64,000 bases of DNA from Oreohelix idahoensis (GCA_024509875.1 JAMPIV010019844.1:434001-498000); one strand, 5' to 3'. Positions 44,184 through 55,925 are shown, numbered from the stretch's first letter. A program made the numbers and translations. Notes: generated by a model not told the origin, from the sequence alone.

Positions 44184-45120
44184 TGTTGAGTGCGCATCAT
44201 AGGGCATAGCGATTGTGTAAAAGTAGAGTTAGAGAGATCGCTCTGCACCATGTTGTGCCTCACCAAAACACAAAATAAATATGGTCATTAACTATGACTA
44301 CGGGGTAGTGAAGAATGACGTAGGGTACATAGTTACAGGATTCCACAGTGTCGGCTTGTGTGGCGTGGTCCACTAATTGAGTGTAGATAATTCTACTGAC
44401 CAAGTGTGTTCAAGATTTTTTATTTCGAAATAGAAATCAGGAGAGAATTGTAATTCATTATGGGACAAATCCATTTTATCAGGATATGTGAAATGTACGG
44501 TAAGATAGGCTCGATTTGCCAAAATATATAGGTTCGAAGACATGCCAAGGTTAATATAACCGGCATTCAAAGTTATGAACGTTGAAAATTATATGTAATG
44601 GCCGACCAAGAGAAAGTGTGCAAGAAGGCACCAAATATGATTAATATGAACATTGAAGGAAAATTATAATGTGTCGAGAAGGATTCTCAAGAATAAAATA
44701 AACGGACAAAAGTATGAACATGCTATACAAGCACCCAGGGGATTAATCTTGATAGCAGAAGAATTTGACAGATATGTGGATTCAATTATAAAATAGGAAT
44801 TTGAAAAAAGGAATCGATTATTTAGATGAAGATGTCAAACTGTATCAGAGCAATGTGTCGCTCATGAACGTTTTATGTGTTTAATAAATTTGAAAGTCGT
44901 TTGAAACCAAAGTCTTCAAGGAATGATTCAAAGTTGAGAATTTGAGTTTGAATATATTAACAGGTAACATTTTTATGACAGGGAGTTCATATTCGAATCT
45001 GAATATAAAAGAAGAACGATTATACATAAAAGCTGTGGCCAGAGTTTGTGGGTGGCAATACTTATACTAATTGGTAAACCCTTGACACTCATTCAGACAA
45101 CGAAGGAAATGTTCTTAACA
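44184..45120 (+). repeat. RRM element, 5' LTR
   Basis: 937-bp direct repeat of 52009-52933, with 12 bp (around 45082-45094) absent from the 3' copy. Confidence 0.95.
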
Positions 45121-45122
45121 GA

Positions 45123-45140
45123 TGGACCCGAGCGGAATTC
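45123..45140 (+). promoter_or_regulatory. Putative primer-binding site
   Basis: TGGACCCGAGCGGAATTC, two bases after the 5' LTR. Its complement ends in CCA with a GAATTC-type T-loop edge, consistent with a tRNA 3' end. Isoacceptor not assigned. Confidence 0.5.
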
Positions 45141-46418
45141 ATGGGGGCTTCTTGTCCGGTAGCCACCACAACAAATCTATATTCAAGCCACTATATTCAA
45201 GACTGTCAAGAATTTAGCAATTCAAATACACAAGTTATTGGGGAGATTGAATCAAGAACATTATTGCTAATAAATATTCAATTTAAAACGGTTATCAAGA
45301 TTTCAAGGACAAGGTGTAACCTTGCAACAGAAAGCAAGTATCAAGGTGCGGGACAATCAAATTGATACTAGAACAGGGAATCAACAACTACTATCAACAA
45401 AGAAGGGGTCCAGAATTTAACATTTTGTCGAAACTAGATTACTTTGACCGTCAAATGTTTAACCGGCAACACGAAGCAGAGTGACGTTATATGCAAATAT
45501 TTTAACCGTCGACAAACAAGCTGCCAGAAGTGAACTCATGATTCTACTCAAAATAAGTCTTTACCATCATCAATCTACAATCAATGCGTCAAGGATATAT
45601 CTACGAAGTATAAAAAATTCATGAAACTAGCTTCGCAAGTAAAGTGTACATGCCAGGATCTGGGTGAGATTGTTCCTTGGTTGATCAAACAGTCCAAGGC
45701 CACGTTTAGGAAGGACATTTTCTTTGAGTCACTGCAGATAAGTTTTGTATTCAATGTCGATGTGTTGTCTGATCATTCCCACACCCTAATGTCACCCTTT
45801 CTTTGCTGACCGCAATCTTTCATTATTACATTACGTGTCTATATATTTATCGTACTTAATATTTCTGTAACTTCTTAGGAAGATCCAGAAATGTTAACGA
45901 ATCTGTAGGGTTTTATTTAATGTATTGTCAAAGAAATCCAGTGATTACACTGAGGAGTATCAGTCTTTGATAATTCATTGAATATATTTAATTGTTTAGT
46001 TGTTTCGTTTATGTATCGCGTCCAATTTTGTTAACATCCTTATTTATGTAAATAAGTCATTGTTTATATGTCTGTCAACTCTCTCCATCTTGTCTAATTG
46101 TTGCATTTAAATATGACTTTCCGTATTCATTCATTAATTTTCTGTCTTGTTTGATTTATTAATATTTTTATACATAATTCCTTTCTTTTATTATTTATGT
46201 CTTTGTTATACTTAGTTTCTTTTATTCGTTGTGGAACGTTCAGTGATTTGTACACAATCATCATCATCATCTTTGGCTCTAACCTGTGCCATTCATCTTC
46301 ATTTTATTTAACATTGCTCTTTTACATGAATTTAATTGACATTGCATTTAAATAGATATTGTTATTGATATTGGTGATTAAATAATAATGCATAAAACAG
46401 ATAAATTTACCTACAAAC
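45141..46418 (+). other. RRM element, untranslated leader
   Basis: About 1.3 kb between the primer site and the gag ATG. Short open frames only (for example 45621-45809), with no recognised motif. Confidence 0.5.
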
Positions 46419-47677
46419 ATGTCATCCTTAGAGGATTTTCGACAGGAAGGTATAAGAAAGGGTTTATCAGGAAGGAAACTAGATGATTATGCAGAAACCA
46501 AATATGATAAACAAATAGCCCACTTAGACAGAATAGCTGAACGTGAACTAAGGGCACAAGAAAATGAATTGAAAGCTAGGGAGCTGGCTCAGAAAGAGAA
46601 GGATCATGCCCATGAACAAGCCTTAAAAGATAAAGATCGTGAACATGAAATAGCTTTAGAGAAAGTGAAAATGGAGGCTGCTGCTCTGGAACGAGAAGCA
46701 AAGGAGAAAGAAGAGAAATTGAAAATGGAAGATAGAGAAAAAGAACGTGAATTTCAACGAAATAAATTGGACAAGGAACTTGAAATAGCAAAAATCCAGT
46801 CTCAGGCTTCTGGTGAACACTCTGGATCATACAATGATCATTCTTCTTGGCTGCCAAAATTTAAATTACCTAATTTTATTGATACTCGTGATTGCATTGA
46901 TAGTTTTTTAGAAAAATTTGAGATGAAAGCCAATGATATGAAAATACCTAAATATCGCTGGAGCAATTTATTATCAGATCATTTAACAGGAAATGCCCAG
47001 AAGTGTTTCATGCAATTAGATCAACAAAGTCGATTAGACTTTGATATTGTTAAACAGGCTCTTTTAAGAAAATTTCAATATTATATTATAGGGAAAAATT
47101 TCATAAAATATTACCTGATAAGAAGGTTGACTTCGGAGAATTTATCTCCTCTATAAAGCTTTACCTCAATCGTTGGATTGAGTTAGCTGATATCCCTAAA
47201 ACTTATGAAGGGTTAATTGATTTGATGTTAAGAGACAAAGTTCTCTCGGCAAGTAGTGCCGACCTTACAGCTTTTTTGCAGGAAAGACGTTCAAAGACTA
47301 TTGATGAATGTGAGAAATTAGGTCGACAATATGTCGTCGCCCATCCAGACAGAGATATCAAGAGATCTGCACCAGATGATTCGTTGCCAGTTTGTGCTGC
47401 CTATCATGACCATGGAGACTACCATCAACGTTCTAGGAGTACAGATGGTAGAAATAGGTTTGATTTTAGATCCTCAGATAAAGGAAGGTACAACTTTCCT
47501 AGAAGGCATTCACCTTCACCATATAGGAGAAATAGGTATCATAATTTCTACAACAGTGGTCGTGGATATCACAGTGGTAGATGGGGTGATGATAACCAAC
47601 ACGGAGGTCACAATCTTCCATTGAAAGGCCACAATGGAATGATAGGTTTCATGATGATCAAAATAATAATGAGGTAG
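46419..47677 (+). pseudogene. Gag of RRM element, frameshifted
   Basis: ATG at 46419. The first 130 residues or so are an extreme charged coiled coil (AQKEKDHAHEQALKDKDRE). Then comes the capsid-like WLPKFKLPNFIDTRDCIDSF with LLSDHLTGNAQKCFMQL. Near 47095 the frame shifts by -1 and the same domain goes on as FHKILPDKKVDFGEF and LADIPKTYEGLIDLMLRDK. The C-terminal part is Arg/Gly/Ser-rich (RRHSPSPYRRNRYHNFYN, GRGYHSGRWG), an RNA-binding tail in place of a zinc knuckle. A second -1 shift near 47630 leads into the protease frame. Confidence 0.82.
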
Positions 47678-48336
47678 ACAATACTAGAAGGGCTAGTAAC
47701 CAAAGTGGTAAACGACATGAAAGCAGAAACAAACGCCATGCCAATGTTTGCGCGGAACGTAGTAAGAGTGATACAGATCATGCTAATGCATGTGTGTCCT
47801 ATGCATCCACCAACGAGAATATAGAAACACATCATGCCAATGTGGCTGTTACAAATACCATAAACGATGAGAGCTGTCCAGGTTGTAAACCTTTATTTCA
47901 ACCTAATGGTAGAGTAATATTGAGTTGTGGTCATGCGTTACCCACTCTAATGTCAGTCTCTACTACTGATAAATTGGATGTGCAGCATGGGTTGGTGAAT
48001 GGTCAGTCCGTCTCTACTATTCGGGACACAGGATGCACAACGATTGGCCTACGTCGTTCTTTAGTTGACGACACAGCTCTTACTGGGCGTTACGTAAAGT
48101 GTGTTACGTTTGGTGGAAATATTGAGTTATACCCAACAGCAACTGTATCGTTATGTACACCATTCTTATCAGGCCAAGCTGAAGTATGCTTGTTGCCTGA
48201 ACCACCAATTGATCTTATAGTGGGAAATGTGGCTGGTGCTAGGGAATGTTCCCAAACAATCATTGAAAAATGGGTCTCACCAGCACCCATAACGCGCAAA
48301 GGTTTCGGGTACATCCACAGACACACATTTCTTTGA
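47641..48336 (+). pseudogene. Protease region of RRM element
   Basis: The frame enters as DRFHDDQNNNEVDNTRR and includes a Cys/His-bearing stretch (DESCPGCKPLFQPNGRVI). It then has the retropepsin core: STIRDTGCTTIGL with catalytic DTG, and DLIVGNVAGA in place of ILG. It stops at 48336 after APITRKGFGYIHRHTFL. In other gypsy elements the RT would follow here. Confidence 0.82.
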
Positions 48337-48664
48337 TACACACATTAGTTGTACACCAACTTCATACAGTACCATTCAACATTCTCATCGTAGATCATCT
48401 CCATATTCTGTTGAGAGAAATACTGGACGTACTATTATGGTCCGTAATGTTCCTTCTGGTGCCAAATGGTGGTCGCTAAGAAAATTTTTTCTTTATGCGG
48501 GACATGTTCAACATGTCAATGTCGCACATAGTGGCAATTCTTCCACTACTGTGGCATTTATTCATTTCCACTCTACATCAGATGCCAACAGAGCTGTTAA
48601 GCTCATGCATATGTCATCATATGCTGGCCATATACTCGATGTTCGATTACATCATCATCTTTGA
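48308..48664 (+). CDS. RNA-recognition-motif (RRM) ORF within LTR element
   Basis: An open frame (+1 to the protease) leads with a Ser/Arg linker (HSHRRSSPYSVERNTGR) into a complete RRM; first ATG at 48437 (75 aa). The RRM has beta1/RNP2 TIMVRNVPSG, helix KWWSLRKFFLYAG, beta2 HVQHVNVAHS, beta3/RNP1 TTVAFIHFHS, helix SDANRAVKLMHMS and beta4 HILDVRLH. RNP1 keeps the A-F-I-x-F core, but the first aromatic is Val and the RNP2 aromatic is Met. An RRM here is not part of any gypsy pol known to me. It lies where RT should begin. It may be expressed alone or fused to the protease by frameshift. Confidence 0.8.
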   Translation, partial: GTSTDTHFFDTHISCTPTSYSTIQHSHRRSSPYSVERNTGRTIMVRNVPSGAKWWSLRKFFLYAGHVQHVNVAHSGNSSTTVAFIHFHSTSDANRAVKLMHMSSYAGHILDVRLHHHL

Positions 48665-48924
48665 CATTACATTGATTACTCTATACCACACACTTTATTA
48701 GTTGCATTCTCGTGTGCATTACTTTTCTAGTTCAGATGTTTAGCACTACATCTGTTACTACAATAGTTCTATTAACTACACTTCTTGGCTCTTCTACATT
48801 CTATTGCATTTCTTATCTATTACTATCCTATACATTTGGACTTACACCGTCTTTGACTTTACTATTTTTGCTGTTCAGTCAGAATCATTAATTCCTTGAG
48901 CACTTTACTTTTCTATCTTTACCA
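48665..48924 (+). other. Pyrimidine-rich spacer
   Basis: CT/AT-rich sequence between the RRM ORF and the RNase H region. No RT motifs in any frame. Confidence 0.6.
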
Positions 48925-49289
48925 TTGTCTGCCTTGACGTGGAAGGGTGCACCATTGAAAGTCCAATGGTCAGACAATGCAAATCGTTCATTGAATATAA
49001 TTAAGTCTGCATTCTCAAAACATCCTATTCTAACGATTCCTGGTGCTCGAAAAATTTTCTTTCTCAGAACAGACGCTTTGGGCACGGGCATAGGTGGCTG
49101 TTTGATGCAACGATGGGACGACAGGCTTCACCCATGTGTTTATATCAGCAGGAAGCTTCTTCCAGCAGAACAACGTTACGCAGCTGGTGAGCGTGAATTG
49201 CTCACCATCGTCTGGTCTATTTCAAAGCTGTCCAAGTATCTTCTGGGTTGCAAGTTCATACTCCAAACAGATCATGTGCCATTGACAGC

Positions 49290-49322
<33 letters not shown>

Positions 49323-49818
49323 GTTCGCCCGCTAATACTCGAGGCGAAATCTCAGGTTATTATTTTTTTTATGTCTAACCTGACATTGATTTTACGTGAG
49401 TATCCCTTTATTTCTTGTACAGAGACAGGTGTCCCTCGCCATTCAGGCAAATACTCGCCGATTTCGGAGGTACCCATTGCAGCTGGGTCGGCTCAGGAGC
49501 CGCCAGTCCCTGGTCGACGACACTCCTTCAAATGTCCTCGCCAGGTCTCGAGTTAATCCAGTCCAAATCCCGGTCGACGAAAAATCCTCAAATGCCGTCG
49601 CCCGGGTTTGATCCTGTATCACCCGGTCGCCAGAGCGGTGTTGTAACCACTACGCTAGCGCGGCTCCCTGACAGCACTTAAAACCAAGACGTACAACAAC
49701 CCAAGACTACACCGCTGGTTCCTTTTATTACAAGAATTCCACTTTGATATCAAACCAATTTGTGGATCCGACAATTGGCTAGCAGATCTGCTGTCCCGGT
49801 GGTCTGATGACAATAACT
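48925..49818 (+). pseudogene. RNase H domain of RRM element, interrupted by SINE
   Basis: The RT connection end and RNase H: WKGAPLKVQWSDNANRSLN, then catalytic FLRTDALGTGIGGCLMQRW, ISRKLLPAEQRYAAGEREL and LQTDHVPLTAL. The SINE at 49294-49668 interrupts it. After it the domain ends RWFLLLQEFHFDIKPIC and DNWLADLLSRWSDDNN. The palm and finger domains of RT are absent upstream, and no integrase follows. Confidence 0.87.
49294..49668 (-). mobile_element. tRNA-derived poly(A) SINE, copy 2
   Basis: A minus-strand copy of the SINE at 14106, nearly identical, with A box TAGCGTAGTGG and B box GGATCAAACCC. The poly(T) stretch at 49292-49320 is its A tail. Flanked by TGACAGCACTT (49283-49293 and 49669-49679). 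Confidence 0.95.
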
Positions 49819-49829
49819 GAGACTATACT

Positions 49830-52008
49830 GAATATCCTGATTAAATGTCATCTCGTTCACAGTTATTCACAAAAATTGGAAAAGATATACAGATTGACAT
49901 ACTAGTTATAAATACTAAACTCGTATAGCCATTTCCTCTTACTGGTTACTCTACGGCAGTGAACATTTCAATGGCTGTGTAAAGGTGGCCACCACTGTAA
50001 AGTGTCAATGTAAAGTGTGGTGTAAAGTGTGTTCTCTTTCTTCGGTAAAGCTCCACTATCAATCACTGTAGCATGTTGTTTGTGGTGCCACTACGGTATA
50101 TGTCCATTGTAGTGTACCGAGTTGTTGAGATCAGGCATGCTCCAGTCTACCCAGCTGTAAATGGGTAACTCACCCTAGTCCTGAGTTAGGGAAGGCAAAG
50201 GCAGCTGTAAGCAGTAGTTTCCCTCTAAGGCTCCAGGGGGAGCAGGCCCTAAACTTGGTCAATTCAACCGACGCAGGATGGTGTTTATATGGAGTGGAAG
50301 TGTAGAGTGTGATTAACGCGAATGGTGGACTGTTCGTGTTCTGACCAATCTAAGCACTCATTCACTTGTGTCTACAAGGCACCAATGCAGACTGCTGGAA
50401 TCTTTTTTTACACAGTTTATTTAGACGCACACACTGGGACATAACGAGTAAATCATGGGTATATGTTGACACATCAATTTGCAGGCATACATAGTAGATC
50501 CCATGTCATGACACATTCATATATCATGGGTAGTACATCAATAGCTTCCAATGTTATCATACATTATGGCCGCATCCCCTATCTGACTAAACGCATCAGT
50601 GAAGGCGGATCGGTAAGTAACTAAAGTTGCTTTATGTTCACAGTTTATATCATATTATGAAACCACGATAAGGGGTTTCTATCAAAATTGAGATCTCCTT
50701 GCCACTGTCCGAATAGTAAGATACATGCCCCGTTCTCTGGACAGTGATTCAAAAATATGATGACAGGAATGTAACATGGCCGCCTTCCTGAGTTGTCGCT
50801 CACTCACTCATAGGAGGGTATATCTAAGCCAAAGTTAATTTGAAATGCATATGAATAATTTCCTAAAGTTTCTCCATACAGTTCTACAGTAATCCAGTTA
50901 CTTCACGTAGACATAACTGCTGTATGGAAGCCCGTCATCTTCGTCGATACAAACATGACCCTAGCGTTGCGAAGCATAATATTCCAGCTAGGTCTAACCG
51001 ACATGAGATCATCAAAAATAGGGTCTGGCATTACCTGGAGTCCGAATCATACATGATACCGTACATTAGGAGAGTCTCTAACACAAACTCTAGTAGAGAC
51101 ACAATCTCCTACAGAAGAAAAACCACTTCATAAATCATTTTTACTTAAGAATGTACCAGCCCTTGAAAATGCGTAACCCGCCATTGTAAACGGTACATCG
51201 GAACTCATCACGACTTGTCAAGACAACTCCTACTTCCGCTAGAGCGGCATAACAAGAATATAGTCCTGCCTACCCATCCAAAATATACAATATAGGACTG
51301 ATTCTACTTGTACTAATAATATGTAATACATATGAATTCAGGCCATAAACATAATAAGCAAATTAATCTATTTTCTGGCCCGAACAAATAAGTACGGACA
51401 TGAGTGCAATATCCATGCGCCGAATCAATATCAAGAACGATTACTCCTATAATCAAAAGTGTAAATCAATCATGAATTATCTAGCTTTACCATAGACAGC
51501 ATTTTCATACACAAATGAATGAATGTCTATATCTTTTCCATATTAAATAGCCATATCGATTTTTGTAATATGTGCGTCAAAATATGCACGCAACAGGCTG
51601 ACTTACTGGCCCAAGGTTTCTATAAACATATAACATGGATAGACTAAAATATTGTCATTATTCCGAGTAATGACATTTACGATACTATACAGCATATGCA
51701 GAGGTTCCGGTGCATCCACATTAATGAAATACGGACTCACTCGCATATAAACTATGAAATATGATACACAGTAAAGTCTACTTTGTGAAATTGAGGAAAA
51801 ACTTTGGAACTTTAGAGACTATAAGTAGTGTATTTAGTTTCATCATATATAACATTTATTGACATTTGGTTTTCGAAATTAATCTGTTTTAATCGAAATT
51901 AATCGGTTTTAATCGAAATTAATCGGTTTTAATTGGTATTGATCACTGGTTACTTAATATTTTATCCAGCGTTCACCCGAGGTAAACGCTCGCGGGACGA
52001 GGGGGTAA
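49830..52008 (+). other. RRM element, 3' region without pol
   Basis: 2.2 kb between RNase H and the 3' LTR. A family S2 SINE fragment lies at about 50110-50200 (CCCAGCTGTAAATGGGTAAC). One Arg-rich open frame at 50924-51133 (69 aa, for example HLRRYKHDPSVAKHNIPARS) is not recognised. No integrase motifs. A purine tract CGGGACGAGGGGG at 51993-52005 precedes the LTR. Confidence 0.65.
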
Positions 52009-52933
52009 TGTTGAGTGCGCATCATGGGGCATAGCGATTGTGTAAAAGTAGAGTTAGAGAGATCGCTCTGCACCATGTTGTGCCTCACCAAAACACAAAA
52101 TAAATATGGTCATTAACTATGACTACGGGGTAGTGAAGAATGACGTAGGGTACATAGTTACAGGATTCCACAGTGTCGGCTTGTGTGGCGTGGTCCACTA
52201 ATTGAGTGTAGATAATTCTACTGACCAAGTGTGTTCAAGATTTTTTATTTCGAAATAGAAATCAGGAGAGAATTGTAATTCATTATGGGACAAATCCATT
52301 TTATCAGGATATGTGAAATGTACGGTAAGATAGGCTCGATTTGCCAAAATATATAGGTTCGAAGACATGCCAAGGTTAATATAACCGGCATTCAAAGTTA
52401 TGAATGTTGAAAATTATATGTAATGGCCGACCAAGAGAAAGTGTGCAAGAAGGCACCAAATATGATTAATATGAACATTGAAGGAAAATTATAATGTGTC
52501 GAGAAGGATTCTCAAGAATAAAATAAACGGACAAAAGTATGAACATGCTATACAAGCACCCAGGGGATTAGTCTTGATAGCTGAAGAATTTGACAGATAT
52601 GTGGATTCAATTATAAAATAGGAATTTGAAAAAAGGAATCGATTATTTAGATGAAGATGTCAAACTGTATCAGAGCAATGTGTCGCTCATGAACGTTTTA
52701 TGTGTTTAATAAATTTGAAAGTCGTTTGAAACCAAAGTCTTCGAGGAATGATTCAAAGTTGAGAATCTGAGTTTGAATATATTAACAGGTAACATTTTTA
52801 TGACAGGGAGTTCATATTCGAATCTGAATATAAAAGAAGAACGATTATACATAAAAGCTGTGGCCAGAGTTTGTGGGTGGCAATACTTATACTAATTGGT
52901 AAACCCTAGACAACGAAGGAAATGTTCTTAACG
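52009..52933 (+). repeat. RRM element, 3' LTR
   Basis: 925 bp, preceded by a polypurine tract and followed by the GTATT target duplication. It differs from the 5' LTR mainly by isolated substitutions and a 12-bp deletion. Confidence 0.95.
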
Positions 52934-53102
52934 GTATTCTAAAAGTACATAGTTATATCCTGATATAAGCATATACTAGAAAAGAAAATGCAACATTAAA
53001 GTAATTAATCCACAAGTGAATATCAGCATCTTTTATCAATGAAGTAAAAACTTTTTTGACAAAGAAAAATCACACAGTAATACACAACACCAACTATAAT
53101 AC

Positions 53103-53234
53103 CTTAGATGACAGTTTCTGCAGCAAAGGGAAGACTTCTAAGTAGGTTTGTAATTTGTTCTTGAGGTCATTGTAGGCATCCCAATCCTTCAGCTTGCTAG
53201 GGAGAGCCAGACACTCATCCCAATAACATTCAAC
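53103..53234 (-). CDS. Dynein heavy chain exon 6
   Basis: 132 nt (44 codons) containing LPSKLKDWDAYNDLKNKL and FPLLQKLSSK. It corresponds to the linker block 'LPk.lk.W.af.dlk..i....ll..l...am' directly before the RHW motif. The intron downstream is 17 kb and holds the RRM-bearing LTR element and an RTE-like LINE. Confidence 0.93.
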
Positions 53235-53239
53235 CTGGA

Positions 53240-54380
53240 AAGAAAAATATTTGAAAAAGTCAGTTAAGAAAGAATTCTTCTTTGTCAAATAAATCGTAAC
53301 AATTGAGAATAATTTTTTAAACCTGATATGTCTATTAACTTCTGCTTCTGTGCTTCATACTCACATATTTTTAAGTTAAAAAAATAACTTTTTATTCTAC
53401 CTTAAGACATTTTCCCTAATAAAAGAAGTCAAATGTTCTTGACTCTAGACAAGTAAATAAATTAAGGGGCTGCTGTAAAACTGGTAAGGAATATAAGTAT
53501 ATAAACCAGTAAAACAGTATTGAATCAGTTCTACAAATTAACGGTTCACATGAAACAAGGGACGTTTCGGGTTTTACCCTTCATCAGCCACAGTTACAAA
53601 CAGGTGACAAATACAAGAATTACATATAGGTACTACAAAAACATATGATGATGAGAAACATACACCAAATGAGCGATACAAGCAGATGGAAAAAGTAAAC
53701 ACCCACAGTGTAAACACAGAGATACATACTAACAATGATTATTACAATGCTTTACACAGAATAAAGTGAAATTAGTTTCATTTCTATGTCCACTCTGATA
53801 CATCATAACACTCAACTCTTTCTCTACTTCACATATATAACAAATAAAATAACAATGTTTTCATTACTTCATATACATATAAAAATGGCAAAATAATTAG
53901 TCTTTTCATTACTCCTCAAGTGCAAAATAATAACATCAATCTTCCTGAATAATTCACATACAAGTTGATACAAAATCAATTAATGTTTTTTCAGTACTTA
54001 TACAGTTTCAGTATAATTAATTCTGTCATTTTCACTCTTGATTTAATTTCATGTATTATAAGCAGGGCATATTTTATTGATGTATCTGCTAATTTCTTCA
54101 TTTATTTAGTGTTTCTAATACTATGAAAAGTCTTCTTTCTACATTTAAAATAGTTTTCCATTCACTTTCATTATCCTAACAAAGTGTCAAGCGATTATTT
54201 GTCTTTTTATATTCTGACATTGCAGCGTGAAGTTCTTTTGAGTACATCCAGCTAGCATTCCCACTCTCACATTTGTATCCCATTTAAATAACTACTCTGA
54301 TTTTCACATCCACCCTAGATAAACCATCCTGATATTTACTAACAAACTAACAACTTACATAATCACCCATGTGTTTCCGC
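53240..54380. other. Dynein intron, no feature seen
   Basis: AT-rich, no ORF. A GGACGTTTCGGGTTTTACCC stretch at 53561 may be part of an unrecognised repeat. Confidence 0.4.
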
Positions 54381-54384
54381 GGTC

Positions 54385-54605
54385 TGAAAGGGTAGCAAAG
54401 AATAGTAACACTGTACCCTACCAGGCATGTCATAAATAGGTGACTAAGGAGGGTTGGGCATAGGCCTGGTTATCCCATCCCGTAAAAAAGCTTTTTACCA
54501 AAATTCTTCAAGAAACTATGGACAAGACAGATACAGACAGGAGGACTTGGCACGTGTTTGTTGAAGACCTGTGCTACTTGGGGAGCTAAAGGGTATTGAT
54601 TGATT
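54385..54605 (+). mobile_element. SINE family S3, full length with RTE-type tail
   Basis: Begins CGCGGTCTGAAAGGGTAGCA. It has the middle block GGCATGTCATAAATAGGTGA and ends GGAGGACTTGGCACGTGTTT, TTGTTGAAGACCTGTGC, CTTGGGGAG and (TTGA)n. Its last 70 bp match the 3' end of the RTE family C LINE at 20105. The 5' half recurs at 30745. Confidence 0.75.
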
Positions 54606-54840
54606 GATTTATATAATCACTTTGCATTCCATGATGTTAAATTGACGTAACAACTCCAAATGTTTACATAAAATTCATGTAACCAGCTTGATGTTTAGGT
54701 CCAGCTTACATGGCCAATACTTTGTTTATATTTAACTCTTATAATCATCATGGGAATCGCATCTAACTTTAATTTTACATCTAATTTCTATCACAAAAAT
54801 TACATTCACTGTCTAATGAATGATAGCCATGTAATTTTAC

Positions 54841-54954
54841 CTCTTCAGCAGAGCTCTCCAGGTTTACATCTGCCCAAAGGGTGTCCCTGAACTTACTGTC
54901 AAAATGTATAAGCTTCTGGAACAATCCATACAGCAGACTCAACAATTCCAGTTC
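54841..54954 (-). CDS. Dynein heavy chain exon 5
   Basis: 114 nt (38 codons) containing ELELLSLLYGLFQKL and TLWADVNLESSAEE. This is the conserved 'k.l..l..lY.ly......W..v....' start of the linker domain. Clean AG and GTAAAA borders, phase 0 at both ends. Confidence 0.93.
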
Positions 54955-55194
54955 CTAAGATTGCAATTCACATATAAAAGTATGTGTTGACAGTTTTCAC
55001 AGAGCATAAGAAAAAAACAGTACAAATTTTTGGTGTACATATGTTTTTCTAGCAATTACTGTCACAATTACAGTTAGTAAGCATGCCATAAAGATAAAGA
55101 GGTACAAAATATTTTATTTAAGTTGGCATTGCTTGTAAATAGATACATCAAACAAAGATGATCTGTATATGTAAATACAGGACATAAATGGGCC

Positions 55195-55420
55195 CTGTGT
55201 AGTTCCCAGGGGTCTCTGAAGAGACAATGAAAGAATAGGCTTACTGAGTCCTCAGGCATATCATAAAAGGTGACTAATATGAAGTTTTAAATAGGGCTGG
55301 CAACCTCATCACGTGAAACAACAATTTCTACAGAAACCCCCACGGGGGAATAGTTTTTGTTTTGGTGTAGGCTTCCTCAAGAGGACCATCTGGGGATGGT
55401 AGCTTCATGCTCCTTTGGAA
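55195..55420 (+). mobile_element. SINE-like repeat, core family S1
   Basis: TGTGTAGTTCCCAGGGGTCT ... CAGGCATATCATAAAAGGTG ... GGGCTGGCAACCTCATCACG ... GCTTCATGCTCCTTTGGAAT and an AATGATAATAATGATGA tail. The middle block links it to S3, and the ends to the copy at 60105. Confidence 0.75.
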
Positions 55421-55712
55421 TGAAACAAGAGACAATGATAATAATGATGATATAAATGGATCTTGTTTATGGATTTCTTCCACGCATGCACCCATGCAAG
55501 CAAGCATGCACGCACACATACACACACAGTCTAAGTATGTTTCTTTTTTCTTTGTATCCATAAAATACAGGTTACAACTGGTTTTTCTTAATCTTCTGAG
55601 CTTAGCTGAACTCAGAATTTTGTCTTCTGCTGTAAAGCAGGTTTTTTCATCTTGTGCTCTGATGAAAAACTGTCTTATACAGCACAACGGAATAAACAAA
55701 AAGTAATCTTAC

Positions 55713-55925
55713 CTCTCCTGTCCTGTCCAGTTCTGGAAAAGGTTTGCATGCAATGCTAAAAAGTTTTGAAACAGAATTCAGGGTCTTTCGTTTGGCATTA
55801 TAAATGCTGAACATGTGCTGGAAGTCATGAAGTCGTGAAACTGCTTCAGCAGGTTGTATGCCTGGGACAGCTGGACCTTGGGAATCAAAGGCATTGCGGA
55901 ACTGGATAACCTCAACAACAAATGC
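55713..55925 (-). CDS. Dynein heavy chain exon 4
   Basis: 213 nt (71 codons), phase 0 at both ends. It begins AFVVEVIQFRNAFDSQGP and ends PFPELDRTGE. It corresponds to the 'F...y...GP.v.g..p.eA..rL..f...f' segment followed by 'lfg.....ypeL' in DNAH5-type chains. The acceptor TTTCCCTCAG has a good pyrimidine tract. Confidence 0.92.

Larger units (their letters stand above)
44184..52933 (+). mobile_element. Ty3/gypsy-like LTR retrotransposon carrying an RRM; RT and integrase absent
   Basis: 8.75 kb, flanked by GTATT (44179-44183 and 52934-52938). LTRs of 937 and 925 bp begin TGTTGAG and end TTCTTAACA/G. They differ by roughly seven substitutions and one 12-bp indel. Contents in order: primer site, 1.3-kb leader, gag with frame changes, protease, an RRM ORF, a pyrimidine-rich spacer, RNase H interrupted by a SINE, then 2.2 kb without pol, and a polypurine tract. 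RT and integrase motifs are missing. The near-identical LTRs mean it moved recently. Confidence 0.93.

Noticed and set aside
47222..47677. A separate host gene with an Arg/Ser-rich tail
   Set aside because: It continues the gag of the LTR element after a frameshift, with homologous context on both sides.
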